Below the pieces are notes generated by a model that was given only the letters and a program-made list of their open reading frames with translations, was not told the DNA's origin and ran no database searches. DNA of 64,000 bases from Rouxiella silvae (lineage in GTDB: Bacteria > Pseudomonadota > Gammaproteobacteria > Enterobacterales > Enterobacteriaceae), in contig NZ_MRWD01000025.1 in the NCBI RefSeq assembly GCF_002093625.1, positions 1 through 64,000 of the forward strand, written 5' to 3'. Below, piece by piece: positions 28,592 to 38,262 of the stretch (its first letter is position 1; each line of letters begins with the position of its first letter). A program made the position numbers and the translations under genes.

Positions 28592-29608
28592 TTAGTCTGG
28601 ATAGCCCTGTGGGTTGTTTGATTGCCACAGCCAGGTATCAGCAGCCATATCTTCCAGAGTACGGCTGACTCGCCAATTCAGTTCGTTGGCAGCTTTGGTT
28701 GGATCGGCCCAGTAAGCAGGCAGATCGCCAGCGCGGCGTGGTGCAAAGTGATAGTTAACCGGTTTGCCACAGGCGTCGCTGAACGCGTTAACCACTTCCA
28801 AAACACTCTTGCCGAGGCCGGCGCCGAGGTTGTAGATGTGTACGCCCGGTTTGTTATGCAGCGTTTTCATGGCGGCCAAATGACCGTCGGCCAGGTCAAC
28901 CACGTGAATGTAGTCGCGCAGGCAGGTACCGTCCGGGGTGTCGTAGTCATTGCCAAAGATTGACAGTGATTCGCGGCGACCCACGGCAACCTGGGCGATA
29001 AACGGCATCAGGTTATTCGGGATACCCTGCGGGTCTTCACCCATCAGGCCTGACGGATGGGCACCGACCGGGTTGAAGTAGCGCAGCAGTGAAATGCTCC
29101 AGTTGGGTTCAGCGCGCTGTAGGTCTTGCAGAACCTGTTCTACCATCAGCTTGCTGCGGCCGTAAGGACTGGAAGGTGTACCGGTCGGGAAGTCTTCGAC
29201 GTAAGGCGTTTTGGGCTGATCGCCATAGACGGTGGCCGACGAGCTGAAAATCAGGTTAGTCACGCCAGCTGCGCGCATGGCTTCAACCAGCACCAGAGAG
29301 CCGTAAACGTTGTTATCGTAGTATTCCATCGGCTTGTTGACTGACTCGCCAACCGCTTTCAATCCAGCAAAATGGATAACCGAGTGAACCTTATGTTCCT
29401 GGAAAATTTTGTCCAGCAGGGCGCGATCGCGGATATCGCCCTGATAAAGGAGAGGAGTCTGACCCGTCAGAGTATTAATACGCTCTAAAACGCTGGCTTT
29501 GCTGTTGCAAAGATTATCCAGAATGATTGGCGTATAGCCCGCTTTGATTAATTGAACGCATGTATGACTGCCAATGTAACCGCTACCACCGGTAACTAGA
29601 ACGTACAT
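28592..29608 (-). CDS. galE: UDP-glucose 4-epimerase GalE
   Basis: NAD-dependent short-chain dehydrogenase-type epimerase of UDP-galactose and UDP-glucose, also supplying UDP-galactose for surface glycans. It has 338 residues, as in E. coli. The nucleotide-binding GGSGYIGSHTC lies at residues 7-17, the catalytic Tyr/Lys in YGRSKLMVEQ, and Ser/Thr in IFSSSATVYG. It is the first gene of galETKM and is preceded by two Gal operators. Confidence 0.98.
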   Translation of the reverse strand: MYVLVTGGSGYIGSHTCVQLIKAGYTPIILDNLCNSKASVLERINTLTGQTPLLYQGDIRDRALLDKIFQEHKVHSVIHFAGLKAVGESVNKPMEYYDNNVYGSLVLVEAMRAAGVTNLIFSSSATVYGDQPKTPYVEDFPTGTPSSPYGRSKLMVEQVLQDLQRAEPNWSISLLRYFNPVGAHPSGLMGEDPQGIPNNLMPFIAQVAVGRRESLSIFGNDYDTPDGTCLRDYIHVVDLADGHLAAMKTLHNKPGVHIYNLGAGLGKSVLEVVNAFSDACGKPVNYHFAPRRAGDLPAYWADPTKAANELNWRVSRTLEDMAADTWLWQSNNPQGYPD

Positions 29609-29683
29609 ATCGACTCCTTAAAGGTATTGATGTTGACCACAATATCATGCTGTGGCAGGTAAAAAGGTGATCCATCTTATAAA

Positions 29684-29699
29684 ATGAAATCGCTTACAC
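29684..29699. promoter_or_regulatory. GalR/GalS-type operator, galE-proximal
   Basis: On the minus strand GTGTAAGCGATTTCAT, which fits the operator pattern GTGKAANCGNTTNCAC except at the last base. It lies 76 bp upstream of the galE ATG, where the internal operator would be expected. It forms a pair with 29784-29799. Confidence 0.75.
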
Positions 29700-29783
29700 C
29701 CCTTAGTTTACCATCCCAGCAATGTGCGCACCAACTGCCCCAAAGGCAGGTTTTTCATCAATACAAGCCTTATAATACCTAAT

Positions 29784-29799
29784 GTGTAATCGGTTACAC
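29784..29799. promoter_or_regulatory. GalR/GalS-type operator, galE-distal
   Basis: GTGTAATCGGTTACAC is a full match to the GalR/GalS operator pattern. Its centre is 100 bp from the proximal site (about 113 bp in E. coli), so loop-type repression of a promoter between them is plausible. TATTAT on the minus strand near 29773-29778 is a possible -10. Confidence 0.85.
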
Positions 29800-29930
29800 C
29801 TACTTTTTTCAAATGGAAACTGTCTTATAAGCTTAATTTTAAGATTAAGACTAGGCGGGAGTAGAATGCACTATCATGAGCTTTCAGTCATAACAGGCGC
29901 GTTTAGTATGTATACCGAGGAAATAATGCA

Positions 29931-30836
29931 ATGAGAAATCTGCCGCCGAGTTCCACGCTACGCGCCTTCGAGGTTGCCACTCGACATGCAACCTTTACCG
30001 CCGCCGCCGAAGAGTTGCACATCACGCAAAGCGCGGTCAGCCATCAGTTGAAAAATCTCGAAGAACTCTGGGGATTGCAGCTATTTCAGCGTGGTAAATC
30101 ATTGACCCTGACGCCAGCCGGCGCTGCATTGGTGCCGATCGTGCGTGAGTTTTTCATCAATCTGGAGGCCACTCTTACGGATCTAAGAGATCAAAAAGGA
30201 AGGGTCAGGGTAAAGGTCAGTACGACTTACTCCTTTGCGCTAAAATGGCTGCTGCCAAGATTACCTCACCTCTCCCTACAGCATCCCGAAATTTTAGTTA
30301 CGCTAGAAACCAGCGACAAGTCGATTAATTTCTCAAGCACGGAATCGGACGTGGCGATACGTTTTGGCAATGGTAACTACCCAGGGCTGCATGCGGAATT
30401 TATGTTTAGAGAACACATTTTTCCCGTCGCCAGTCCGGCCCTGTTACACCGCCTTGGCCCCCCTAATACCCCGGCTGAATTACTGAATTATCCGCTGCTC
30501 ACGCGTGACGGTGCCGATCTGGTCCCAAAATGGGCGCTGTGGTTCCAACACGTCGGCGTTACTGCCTCTGCACTTAAGGAGAGCGTGAGATTTGCCGACA
30601 CCAACATGACTATCGAGGCGGCGCTGCTGGGGCAAGGAATAGCCCTGGCTCGAAGCGGCCATGTCGAAACTGAAATAGGTGAAGGCACCCTGATCAGACT
30701 GTTTGATGTGCCATTTGCATCCCCGGTTGCTTACTATTTTGTTTGCCCAAAGGGGACAGAATCTCAGCCGCATATCATCAGTTTTCGAAATTGGCTGCTG
30801 GCAGAATCAAACAACGCTCAACAATATTATCGATGA
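29931..30836 (+). CDS. LysR-family regulator (GcvA-like)
   Basis: A 301-residue transcription factor. The N-terminal winged helix-turn-helix (about 1-65) has the pattern AAEELHITQSAVSHQLKNLE and LFQRGKSLTLTPAG. The C-terminal effector domain (about 90-295) is of the periplasmic-binding type seen in GcvA and AmpR relatives, with SDVAIRFGNGNYPGL and LGQGIALARS. The same orientation and proximity suggest that it controls the EamA transporter and reductase genes that follow. The effector is unknown. Confidence 0.88.
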   Translation: MRNLPPSSTLRAFEVATRHATFTAAAEELHITQSAVSHQLKNLEELWGLQLFQRGKSLTLTPAGAALVPIVREFFINLEATLTDLRDQKGRVRVKVSTTYSFALKWLLPRLPHLSLQHPEILVTLETSDKSINFSSTESDVAIRFGNGNYPGLHAEFMFREHIFPVASPALLHRLGPPNTPAELLNYPLLTRDGADLVPKWALWFQHVGVTASALKESVRFADTNMTIEAALLGQGIALARSGHVETEIGEGTLIRLFDVPFASPVAYYFVCPKGTESQPHIISFRNWLLAESNNAQQYYR

Positions 30837-30910
30837 AGCATGAGGATTGACTCATGCTTCGATGAGGAGACTTCGCTTTAGTCTAGACGTACAGTTGCTT
30901 ACGATGACGT

Positions 30911-31738
30911 ATGCCTATTCAGATCATTTTACTCATACTTTTCGCTGCGCTCTTGCATGCAAGCTGGAATGCGCTCCTGCGCGGCGGAGTCGACAGACTG
31001 TGGTCGATGACGGTCATGTGCATGGCGGTTGCGGTTGCCAGCACCATTATCGCGATTTTCGTGACACCGCCGGCCAAAGCCAGTTGGAAATATGCCGTGC
31101 TGTCGGCGATGCTGCACGTTGGCTACAACCTGTTTCTCGTCAGGAGCTATAAGGCGGGCGACCTCGGACAAACGTATCCAATTTCACGAGGTTCTTCTCC
31201 GATACTGATTACCTTGGCGGCAGCGATTTTCGCCGGGGAAAGCGTGAGGGTCAGTGCTTTGCTAGGCATAGCTTTGGTGTCGGGAGGCATTATTTCACTG
31301 GCTTTCAAAGGGCGAAAACTCGCGGTTCCGAGTCTGCCTTATGCGCTTGGAACGGGATGTTTTATTGCGGCTTACAGCGTGGCAGACGGTATCGGTGTTC
31401 GCTTGTCTGGTGATCCGATGGCCTATACGGTTTGGATGAGTGCGCTGTGGGGCGTGTTGATGCCTCCGGTCTATATCTTTTTACGCGGCCCCAAAAGTTT
31501 ATTCACGCTGCGGCCCGGTTTTATCATCGCTTTCATCGGTGGACTGGTCTCTCTTATGGCCTACGGCATCATCATCTACGCCATGTCTCGCGTGCCAATG
31601 GGAGCCGTTTCGGCACTGCGCGAAACCAGTGTGTTATTTGCGGCAATGATAGGCTATTTTTTCCTCGGAGAAACGCTGACTGTGCGAAAAGTAGTGGCCT
31701 GTACCGTCATTGTCATCGGTATTATTGTCATCGGCTAA
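30911..31738 (+). CDS. EamA/DMT-family transporter
   Basis: A 275-residue inner-membrane protein with about ten predicted helices in two EamA-like halves (RhaT/PecM type). The first half keeps YPISRGSSPILITLAAAIFAGE and the second RETSVLFAAMIGYFFLGE, the paired motif before a helix typical of the family. It probably exports a metabolite, but the substrate is not inferable from sequence. It lies 74 bp after the LysR gene and 38 bp before the ketopantoate-reductase-like gene, consistent with one transcript. Confidence 0.88.
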   Translation: MPIQIILLILFAALLHASWNALLRGGVDRLWSMTVMCMAVAVASTIIAIFVTPPAKASWKYAVLSAMLHVGYNLFLVRSYKAGDLGQTYPISRGSSPILITLAAAIFAGESVRVSALLGIALVSGGIISLAFKGRKLAVPSLPYALGTGCFIAAYSVADGIGVRLSGDPMAYTVWMSALWGVLMPPVYIFLRGPKSLFTLRPGFIIAFIGGLVSLMAYGIIIYAMSRVPMGAVSALRETSVLFAAMIGYFFLGETLTVRKVVACTVIVIGIIVIG

Positions 31739-31776
31739 AGGGCCCCAAAATGACCATCAAGACAGGAGATATGAAG

Positions 31777-32670
31777 ATGAAATCTGAAAATCCAGCCGTC
31801 GCGCTTATAGGGCCGGGGGCAATCGGCACCACTATTGCGGCGGCACTGCATGAGGTTGGACGTACGCCGATGATATACGGGCGCTCGGCTCACAGCCGCC
31901 TGGAACTGCGTTTTGAGGGTGGCAATATTGTAGTACCTGGACCGGTGCAGACATCGCCAGCCGAAATCAAGAACCCTGTTGACCTGGTTTTTATTGCGGT
32001 CAAATCTACGCAAATTGAGGCGATAGCCCCTTGGCTTGCCGCATTGTGCGGTGCAAATACGGTGGTCTGTGTGCTGCAAAATGGCGTTGAGCAACAGGCG
32101 CTGGTCGCCCCGTATGTGTCCGGCAGCCCGATATTGCCCGCAGTCGTATGGTTTCCTGCGCAACGCGAACCTGATGCCTCGGTGTGGTTACGTGCCAAAC
32201 CGCGTCTAACGTTGCCTGATACCGCTGAAGCCCGCAGGGTGCTTGACGCTTTACACGGCACCCGCTGTGCGGTGGATCTTGCGGCGGACTTCACGTCTAT
32301 CGCATGGCGCAAGTTGCTGCAGAATGCGGTTGCCGGTTTAATGGTGCTTTCTGGACGTCGAGCGGGAATGTATTCGCGAGCTGACATTACCGCGTTATCG
32401 CTGGCTTACCTGCGTGAGTGCCTGACAGTTGCGCGTGCCGAGGGCGCGATACTGGGCGACGAAATCCCACAGGAGATTATCGATGGATTTCAGCGCGCCC
32501 CCGCCGATTTAGGTACCTCAATCCTTGCCGACAGGGTGGCAGGTTTTCCTCTCGAATGGGATATTCGCAACGGCGTGGTGCAGCGAATGGGGCGAGCGCA
32601 CGGTATTCCCACGCCCATCAGCGACGTCGTGGTGCCGCTTCTCGCTGCTGCTAGCGATGGGCCAGGCTAA
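31777..32670 (+). CDS. ketopantoate reductase (ApbA/PanE) family protein
   Basis: A 297-residue NADPH-dependent oxidoreductase of the 2-dehydropantoate 2-reductase family. The N-terminal Rossmann motif is GPGAIGTTIA (ALIGPGAIGTT at residues 8-18), with VCVLQNGVEQQ and the catalytic-Lys region SIAWRKLLQNAVAGLMVL. The C-terminal helical domain carries TSILADRVAGFPLEWD. ATG 31777 is chosen because AGGAG lies 8 bp upstream; ATGs at 31771 and 31750 are alternatives. Clustering with a transporter and LysR regulator suggests a specialised substrate rather than housekeeping pantoate synthesis. The end overlaps convergent modF by 4 bp. Confidence 0.86.
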   Translation: MKSENPAVALIGPGAIGTTIAAALHEVGRTPMIYGRSAHSRLELRFEGGNIVVPGPVQTSPAEIKNPVDLVFIAVKSTQIEAIAPWLAALCGANTVVCVLQNGVEQQALVAPYVSGSPILPAVVWFPAQREPDASVWLRAKPRLTLPDTAEARRVLDALHGTRCAVDLAADFTSIAWRKLLQNAVAGLMVLSGRRAGMYSRADITALSLAYLRECLTVARAEGAILGDEIPQEIIDGFQRAPADLGTSILADRVAGFPLEWDIRNGVVQRMGRAHGIPTPISDVVVPLLAAASDGPG

Positions 32671-34187
32671 AGGCCGTTATTTTCCGCCGCCAGCATGCGG
32701 TAACGAGGCAGTGCGGTCTTGAGGGCATCAATCTGATAGTGATAAATCTCCCCATCGGGTACAAAACTTAACCGGTGAGTAATACACTGTGGGGCATCCT
32801 CGGCATGATGGGAAACGAACAGCAGTTGGGTTTTTCCCTCGCCAATCAGCACGTCAATCCAGCGGCGTACCAGTTGGCGATTGATCGGGTCGAGACCCTG
32901 TAGAGGTTCGTCAAGTATAAGGAGTGCCGGATGCTTCACCAGCGCGCGAGCAATCAGCGCCAGACGCTGTTGCCCCCACGACAAACTGTGGAAAGGCGTA
33001 TCAGCAGTGCTGCCGCCGAGGCCCAGCAGGTCAAGCCATTGGGTGGTCAACTGTTGCTGGCGGTCGGACACGGCCTGATAAATACCAATCGAGTCAAAGA
33101 ATCCCGATAAAATTACGGTACGTACGCTGGAGCTCACGCGGTAGTCAAGATGCAGACTGCTGCTGACGTAGCCGATGTGGCGCTTGATGTCCCAAATGGT
33201 TTCTCCACTACCACGACGGCGGCCAAAAAGCGTCAAATCGTTGCTGTAGCCCTGTGCGTGATCGCCAGTAATCAGGCTGAGCAGGGTAGATTTCCCCGCG
33301 CCGTTCTGCCCCACAATTTGCCAGTGCTGTCCCGGCTCAACCCGCCAAGTCAGCCCGTGCAGAATGGGCTTGTCGTTGTATTCCACCACGCCGTTGCGCA
33401 GCACGATAAGCGGCTGGTCCTGCGGAGGAGAAACTTTTTGGGTCGGATCTTCGTTTTCAGGAAGCTGCATACCGTCGAGCGTTTCACTGTGCGCCAACTG
33501 GGCAATCAGCGCTTCACGCAGCACCTGCTCGCGCGGGCCAACGGAGGCCAGCGTGCAGTCTGCCAGTACGCCAACGTGTTGAACAAAATCAGGAATATCA
33601 TCAAAACGGTTTAACACCAGCACCATTGTCTGGCCCTGAGCGGCCAGCTCCTCAAGCATGGCGGCCAACTGCTGGCGGGCGTTAACGTCTAGCCCGTCGA
33701 ACGGCTCGTCAAGCACCAACAGGTCCGGCTGCTGCATCAACACCTGACAGAGCAGCGTCTTGCGTGTTTCACCGGTAGAGAGATACTTGAAGCGGCGCGA
33801 GAGTAGGTGAGCAATGCCAAACTGTGCGGCCAGTTTTTCGCAGCGCACGGCATCATGCACCTGTTCCTGAATAATTTCAGCCGTGGTGCGGCCAGTATCA
33901 TCTTCATCAGCGCTGAGCAAGTCGGTGTTATTGCGCTGCCATTCTTCGGAGACCAATTTTTGTAATTGTTCGAAGGAGAGACGCACCACGCGTGAAAAAT
34001 CGCTGTGACGCTCGCCATTTAACAGCACAAGATTGCCGGCAATCGCCCGCGCCAGTGCCGATTTTCCGCTGCCGTTAGATCCGACAAATGCCCACGACTC
34101 CCCTTGATTTAGGGTAAGTTCATCCAGCGATAAAGTGCGCGTATCGCTGAGTCGGAAAATGGCCTGTGAAATAGTTAATGATGACAT
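32667..34187 (-). CDS. modF: dual ABC-ATPase ModF
   Basis: Cytosolic protein with two ABC ATPase domains, encoded upstream of modE and linked to molybdenum metabolism; the exact role is unsettled. It has 506 residues from ATG 34187 (E. coli 490), after a GGCAGGAG site; a longer frame to 34322 is unconserved. First domain: Walker A VGSNGSGKSALAR, signature LSTGETRK, Walker B LLVLDEPFDGLD. Second: GQNGAGKSTLL, LSWGQQRLAL, LLILDEPLQGLD and H-loop FVSHHAED. No membrane segments. Confidence 0.95.
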   Translation of the reverse strand: MSSLTISQAIFRLSDTRTLSLDELTLNQGESWAFVGSNGSGKSALARAIAGNLVLLNGERHSDFSRVVRLSFEQLQKLVSEEWQRNNTDLLSADEDDTGRTTAEIIQEQVHDAVRCEKLAAQFGIAHLLSRRFKYLSTGETRKTLLCQVLMQQPDLLVLDEPFDGLDVNARQQLAAMLEELAAQGQTMVLVLNRFDDIPDFVQHVGVLADCTLASVGPREQVLREALIAQLAHSETLDGMQLPENEDPTQKVSPPQDQPLIVLRNGVVEYNDKPILHGLTWRVEPGQHWQIVGQNGAGKSTLLSLITGDHAQGYSNDLTLFGRRRGSGETIWDIKRHIGYVSSSLHLDYRVSSSVRTVILSGFFDSIGIYQAVSDRQQQLTTQWLDLLGLGGSTADTPFHSLSWGQQRLALIARALVKHPALLILDEPLQGLDPINRQLVRRWIDVLIGEGKTQLLFVSHHAEDAPQCITHRLSFVPDGEIYHYQIDALKTALPRYRMLAAENNGL

Positions 34188-34366
34188 CTTGCTCCTGCCT
34201 GTCTTATGACTTGGGGGGATGCCTGTTTCAGGCAACGCTCCGCCTATTCTTGTTAATAATAAATCATTAAGAATTTCAGGGATAAGCTCATCGCATCCCC
34301 AAGTCAATTGACAAATCTGCAAACTGTCAGCGCTTAAAATGCAAGATAATGAATACTAATAATTTA

Positions 34367-35149
34367 TTAGCACAGGGTGGCGATAATCACTTTATCAGCA
34401 TCGAACTGCGCAAACACCTCGGCGCCTTGTACCAAGGCCATTTCCTCCAGTTGCGCAGTCGGTATCGTGGCGCACAGTGTCTCGCTCGCATTCAGCGCGA
34501 TCAGCACTTCGCAGTTGTCGTGACCTTGCTGAATACTGTGCACTTTTCCAGCCAGCGCATTGTCGGCATTGGTGGCCTGATAGCTCAGCGTTATCCACGG
34601 TGCTTTGATTAAGGCCAGGATCTCTTTGCCGGGTAGCAGAGAAAGACGATCGGCGCTTTGCTGGGTGAGAGCGGCGCGAATGCGCGTTTTTCCGTCGGTC
34701 AGCAAGACGTTGATATGCTGTTGAACTTCTTCATTATCGCGCTCAATGACGGTGCCAAAAAGTTGGTTTCTTGCGCTGGTCTGCAGAGAGAATCGCGAAA
34801 TCGCCGCCAGTAAACTGTCGAGCGGCAGGCCGTCGTCTTTGAGTACGTCAAAGGCCTTTTGCTGGATCTGCGCCAGCAGGTCATAGAGTTGTATCAAACG
34901 CTCGCCGTAGCGAGTCAATTTCGCACCGCCGCCGCCTTTGCCGCCGGTGTTACGTTCTACCAGGGTTTGGTCAGCCAATTGATTCATTTCATTAATAGCG
35001 TCCCAGGCGCTTTTATAACTGATGCCAGCCAGTTTGGCGCCCTGACTAATCGAACCGGTAATCTTTACCTGTTTGAGCAGCTCGATACGGCGAGGATCGG
35101 CAAAAATTCGCTGCTGCAATTTTAATGTGAGGAGGATTTCAGCTTGCAT
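34367..35149 (-). CDS. modE: molybdate-responsive regulator ModE
   Basis: Dimeric transcription factor that binds molybdate and then represses modABC and activates moaA and other genes. It has 260 residues from ATG 35149 (E. coli 262), starting MQAEILLTLKLQQRIFADP. The winged helix-turn-helix (about 1-120) contains GSISQGAKLAGISYKSAWDA and GGKGGGGAKLTRYGERL. Two tandem Mop/TOBE molybdate-binding domains follow from about 125, with ISRFSLQTSARNQLFG and ending DKVIIATLC. It is divergent from acrZ-modABC and sits 179 bp upstream of modF. Confidence 0.97.
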   Translation of the reverse strand: MQAEILLTLKLQQRIFADPRRIELLKQVKITGSISQGAKLAGISYKSAWDAINEMNQLADQTLVERNTGGKGGGGAKLTRYGERLIQLYDLLAQIQQKAFDVLKDDGLPLDSLLAAISRFSLQTSARNQLFGTVIERDNEEVQQHINVLLTDGKTRIRAALTQQSADRLSLLPGKEILALIKAPWITLSYQATNADNALAGKVHSIQQGHDNCEVLIALNASETLCATIPTAQLEEMALVQGAEVFAQFDADKVIIATLC

Positions 35150-35382
35150 AAAATAGGGGTCCAGTCTCGGCGGAGGCAAAAGTCATGCGGTAAGACATTA
35201 CTTGATAATAGAGCATTGTCGCCGATCGCCGGGATTTCTCAAACCGCCGATGCCGCGTAAAAGCCGCTAGTTTGCGTCCAGTTGGCGAAAAGCTAAAGTA
35301 ATTCCTAAGATTCACTGTTAAGATTGGTAACAGATTTTTGCTTTCGCCCTAGTGCGATTTAAGTCAGCAGAGTGAGGCCATC

Positions 35383-35538
35383 ATGTTAGAACTATTAGAG
35401 AGTTTGCTTTTCGCGGTAATAATGGTGCCTATTTTTATCGCCGTTGTTCTGGGTTTAATTTACGGTATGGGCGAGTTATTTAACGTTATTTCCAAAGTTG
35501 GCCACCCGAAAGAATCTCGCAACGAGCCTAGGGCGTAA
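35383..35538 (+). CDS. acrZ: AcrAB-TolC-associated small protein AcrZ
   Basis: A 51-residue single-helix membrane protein that in E. coli binds AcrB and widens export of some drugs. The start [16 protein letters not shown] and [14 protein letters not shown] match E. coli AcrZ (49 residues), with a charged cytoplasmic tail. The gene keeps its usual place between modE and modA. Its ATG follows AGTGAGGCC. A terminator separates it from modA. Confidence 0.93.
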   Translation: MLELLESLLFAVIMVPIFIAVVLGLIYGMGELFNVISKVGHPKESRNEPRA

Positions 35539-35562
35539 GCCTTTCACGTTCGTTTGCCACAG

Positions 35563-35588
35563 CCCGACCTCAGCGTCGGGTTTTTTTT
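35563..35588 (+). terminator. terminator after acrZ
   Basis: CCCGAC pairs with GTCGGG around a 6-base loop and is followed by eight T, 25 bp past the acrZ stop. Confidence 0.92.
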
Positions 35589-35631
35589 GCCTAAATTTTA
35601 ATGCAGATGTTTATGTAACGGAGTGTTTCTA

Positions 35632-35655
35632 CGCTATATTGCACCCTATACAACG
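35632..35655. promoter_or_regulatory. ModE box of modABC
   Basis: CGCTATATT, 6 bp, TATACAACG: nearly identical to the E. coli modA operator (CGTTATATT-N6-TACATAACG) with the same 24-bp geometry. It lies 31 bp before the modA ATG, so molybdate-ModE should block transcription. Confidence 0.92.
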
Positions 35656-35686
35656 GTGGGCACTATAACAATACAAGGAAAACTCA

Positions 35687-36463
35687 ATGCGTATAACTCT
35701 GGGTAAAGGTTTGGCAGTAGCCGTACTGGCTGCGGGCGTGTTTACACAGTTACAGGCTCAGGCGGCAGAAAAAATTACCGTCTTTGCCGCCGCTTCATTG
35801 ACCAACGCGCTGCAGAAAATATCTGAACAGTACCAGCAGGGAAAAGACGTGCAGGTCGTCTCTTCTTTTGCCTCGTCCTCAACGCTTGCCAAGCAAATTG
35901 AGCAGGGCGCACCGGCTGACCTGTTTATCTCTGCCGACCAGCAGTGGATGGACTACACCGTGGGTAAGCAGCTGATGGTCGATAACACTCGCTATACGCT
36001 GCTCGGCAACGATTTGGTGCTGGTGGCGGCTCAAGAGAGCAAGCAGCAAAAAATTGATATCAACAAGGATACGCCTTGGCTGAAGCTGCTTAAAGGTGGT
36101 CTTTTGGCAGTGGGCGACCCTGCTCACGTTCCGGCCGGTATCTATGCCAAAGAGGCGCTGCAAAATCTCGGAGCATGGACGGCGCTTGAGCCAAAACTTG
36201 CGCCTTCAAGCGACGTACGCAGCGCGTTGGCACTGGTCGAGCGCGAGGAATCGCCGCTGGGTATCGTTTACGGTTCTGATGCCGTGGCCAGCACCAAGGT
36301 AAAAGTCGTCGGCATTTTTCCTGAATCGAGCCACAAGCCGGTCGAGTATCCGATGGCCGTCGTAAAAGGTCATGAAAGTGCCGCACTGACGGCGTTCTAT
36401 GATTATCTTAAAACGCCTGCCGCCGCCGCCATCTTCAAACAATACGGATTTACACCACGCTGA
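35687..36463 (+). CDS. modA: molybdate-binding periplasmic protein ModA
   Basis: High-affinity molybdate/tungstate receptor of the ModABC importer. It has 258 residues (E. coli 257). The signal peptide ends at about residue 26 (LQAQAAEKI). Mature motifs are TVFAAASLTNALQKI, SFASSSTLAKQIEQGAPADLF and DPAHVPAGIYAKEAL, whose Ser, Ala and Tyr positions line the oxyanion pocket. It shares one base with modB (TGATG). Confidence 0.97.
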   Translation: MRITLGKGLAVAVLAAGVFTQLQAQAAEKITVFAAASLTNALQKISEQYQQGKDVQVVSSFASSSTLAKQIEQGAPADLFISADQQWMDYTVGKQLMVDNTRYTLLGNDLVLVAAQESKQQKIDINKDTPWLKLLKGGLLAVGDPAHVPAGIYAKEALQNLGAWTALEPKLAPSSDVRSALALVEREESPLGIVYGSDAVASTKVKVVGIFPESSHKPVEYPMAVVKGHESAALTAFYDYLKTPAAAAIFKQYGFTPR

Positions 36464-37152
36464 TGATACTGAGTGAATACGAGTGGCAGGCGGTGGTGCT
36501 GAGCATCAAAATCGCCAGCCTGGCCGCCGTTATCAGCCTGCCGCTGGGTATTCTTATGGCGTGGATACTGGTTCGCTGCCGCTTTCCCGGCAAGTCATTG
36601 CTCGACAGCGTGATCCATTTGCCGCTGGTGCTGCCGCCGGTGGTGATCGGTTATTTGCTGCTGGTGGTGATGGGGCGCAGGGGCATTATCGGGGAATGGC
36701 TGTATGACTGGTTCGGATTCAGCGTCAGTTTTAGCTGGAAAGGTGCTGTGCTGGCCTCGGCAGTCATGGCCTTTCCGTTGATGGTGCGCGCCATTCGCCA
36801 GTCGCTTGAGGCGATTGATACTCGCCTCGAGCAGGCGGCGAAAACGCTGGGGGCATCAGTGTGGAAGGTGTTTTTCACTATCACGTTGCCGCTGTCATTG
36901 CCGGGAATTATCGTTGGCATCGTGCTGTCGTTTGCCCGTTCGCTCGGCGAATTTGGTGCCACGATTACCTTTGTCTCTAACATTCCCGGGGAAACGCGCA
37001 CTATCCCGCTGGCAATGTATACGCTAATTCAAACGCCGGGTGCGGAAGGGGCGGCGGCCAGGCTTTGCACCTTGGCTATTTTGTTGTCGCTGGCGGCTCT
37101 GCTGATTTCTGACCTGCTTGCTCGGCGCAGCCGTAAGCATTTGGGGGGCTGA
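36463..37152 (+). CDS. modB: molybdate ABC transporter permease ModB
   Basis: Inner-membrane permease that forms the homodimeric channel of ModABC. It has 229 residues with five membrane helices and the cytoplasmic EAA loop [21 protein letters not shown] followed by [10 protein letters not shown]-like [15 protein letters not shown], which docks the ATPase. The start overlaps modA by one base, and its TGA overlaps the ATG of modC by one base. Confidence 0.97.
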   Translation: MILSEYEWQAVVLSIKIASLAAVISLPLGILMAWILVRCRFPGKSLLDSVIHLPLVLPPVVIGYLLLVVMGRRGIIGEWLYDWFGFSVSFSWKGAVLASAVMAFPLMVRAIRQSLEAIDTRLEQAAKTLGASVWKVFFTITLPLSLPGIIVGIVLSFARSLGEFGATITFVSNIPGETRTIPLAMYTLIQTPGAEGAAARLCTLAILLSLAALLISDLLARRSRKHLGG

Positions 37153-38228
37153 TGCTCACACTGGATTTCTCCCAGCAGTTGGGCGACCTGTCGCTAGAGG
37201 TGAAAGTGGCGCTGCCAGAAAGTGGGATAACCGCTATTTTCGGCCTTTCCGGCGCAGGTAAAACCTCGCTGATTAATGCGATTGCCGGATTGACCCGTCC
37301 CGACAGTGGTTCAATTGTTCTCAATGGAAGGGTGCTTTCACAGCGTGGTTCGGCGTCTGCCAACGCGCTTTTTCTGCCGCCTGAAAAACGCCGTATTGGG
37401 TATGTTTTTCAAGATGCGCGCCTTTTCCCGCACTATAAAGTGCGCGGTAATCTGCAATATGGCATGGGGCCTGCCATGCGTGAACAGTTTGACGACATTG
37501 TAAAACTGCTCGGCATCGAAGCGTTGCTCAATCGCTATCCTTTAACGCTTTCAGGGGGCGAAAAGCAGCGCGTTGCCATTGGTCGCGCTCTGCTCAGCGG
37601 ACCGGAGCTGTTGCTGATGGACGAACCGCTGGCGGCGCTGGACTTGCCGCGCAAGCGCGAGCTGATGCCGTATCTCGAGCGGCTGGCTCAGCAAATTAAT
37701 ATCCCTATTTTATACGTCACGCACAGTTTGGACGAGATCCTCAGCCTGGCTGAAAAAGTGCTGATACTTGATAACGGAAAAGTGCTGGCCTTTGGTGACG
37801 TCGAAGAAGTGTGGGCTAGTAACGTGATGCGCCCGTGGTTGCCGCGTGAAGAGCAAAGCAGTGTGCTGAACGTTAAGGTGCTGGAGCAGCATCCTCATTA
37901 TGCGATGACCGCGCTTTCCCTGGGTGACAAGCGACTGTGGACGAGTAAAATCGAGGCGGCGATGGGTTCACCACTGCGCATTCGCGTGCAGGCTTCAGAC
38001 GTGTCGCTGGTGCTGCAACCGTCCGTTGGCAACAGCAGTATCCGTAATATCTTACCGGCGCAGGTGGTTGAACTGCTGGTCACCGACGCCGCGGTTGACG
38101 TCAAACTTGACGTCGGCGGCCACATTATCTGGGCAAAAATTACCCCTTGGGCCTGCGATGAGCTGGATATCAAACCCGGCCAACAGCTTTATGCCCAGAT
38201 CAAAAGCGTGTCGCTGAGTCGCCGTTAA
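37152..38228 (+). CDS. modC: molybdate ABC transporter ATPase ModC
   Basis: ATPase that drives molybdate import. It has 358 residues (E. coli 352). Walker A is [10 protein letters not shown] (about 34-43), the signature [15 protein letters not shown], Walker [15 protein letters not shown] and the H-loop YVTHSLDE. The C-terminal part (about 290-358) is a Mop/TOBE molybdate-binding domain ([19 protein letters not shown]), a possible site for trans-inhibition by molybdate. A convergent hairpin follows. Confidence 0.97.
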   Translation: MLTLDFSQQLGDLSLEVKVALPESGITAIFGLSGAGKTSLINAIAGLTRPDSGSIVLNGRVLSQRGSASANALFLPPEKRRIGYVFQDARLFPHYKVRGNLQYGMGPAMREQFDDIVKLLGIEALLNRYPLTLSGGEKQRVAIGRALLSGPELLLMDEPLAALDLPRKRELMPYLERLAQQINIPILYVTHSLDEILSLAEKVLILDNGKVLAFGDVEEVWASNVMRPWLPREEQSSVLNVKVLEQHPHYAMTALSLGDKRLWTSKIEAAMGSPLRIRVQASDVSLVLQPSVGNSSIRNILPAQVVELLVTDAAVDVKLDVGGHIIWAKITPWACDELDIKPGQQLYAQIKSVSLSRR

Positions 38229-38232
38229 ATGA

Positions 38233-38258
38233 CGTCCTCCTGATGAAAAGAGGACGTG
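38233..38258. terminator. hairpin between modC and ybhA
   Basis: Perfect 8-bp inverted repeat ACGTCCTC/GAGGACGT around a 10-base loop between convergent genes. No T-run is visible on either side, so it is only a likely terminator. Confidence 0.45.
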
Positions 38259-38262
38259 TTAA

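Noticed and set aside
34188-34322. N-terminal extension of ModF
   Set aside because: The 45 extra residues are not conserved, and a good ribosome site precedes ATG 34187.
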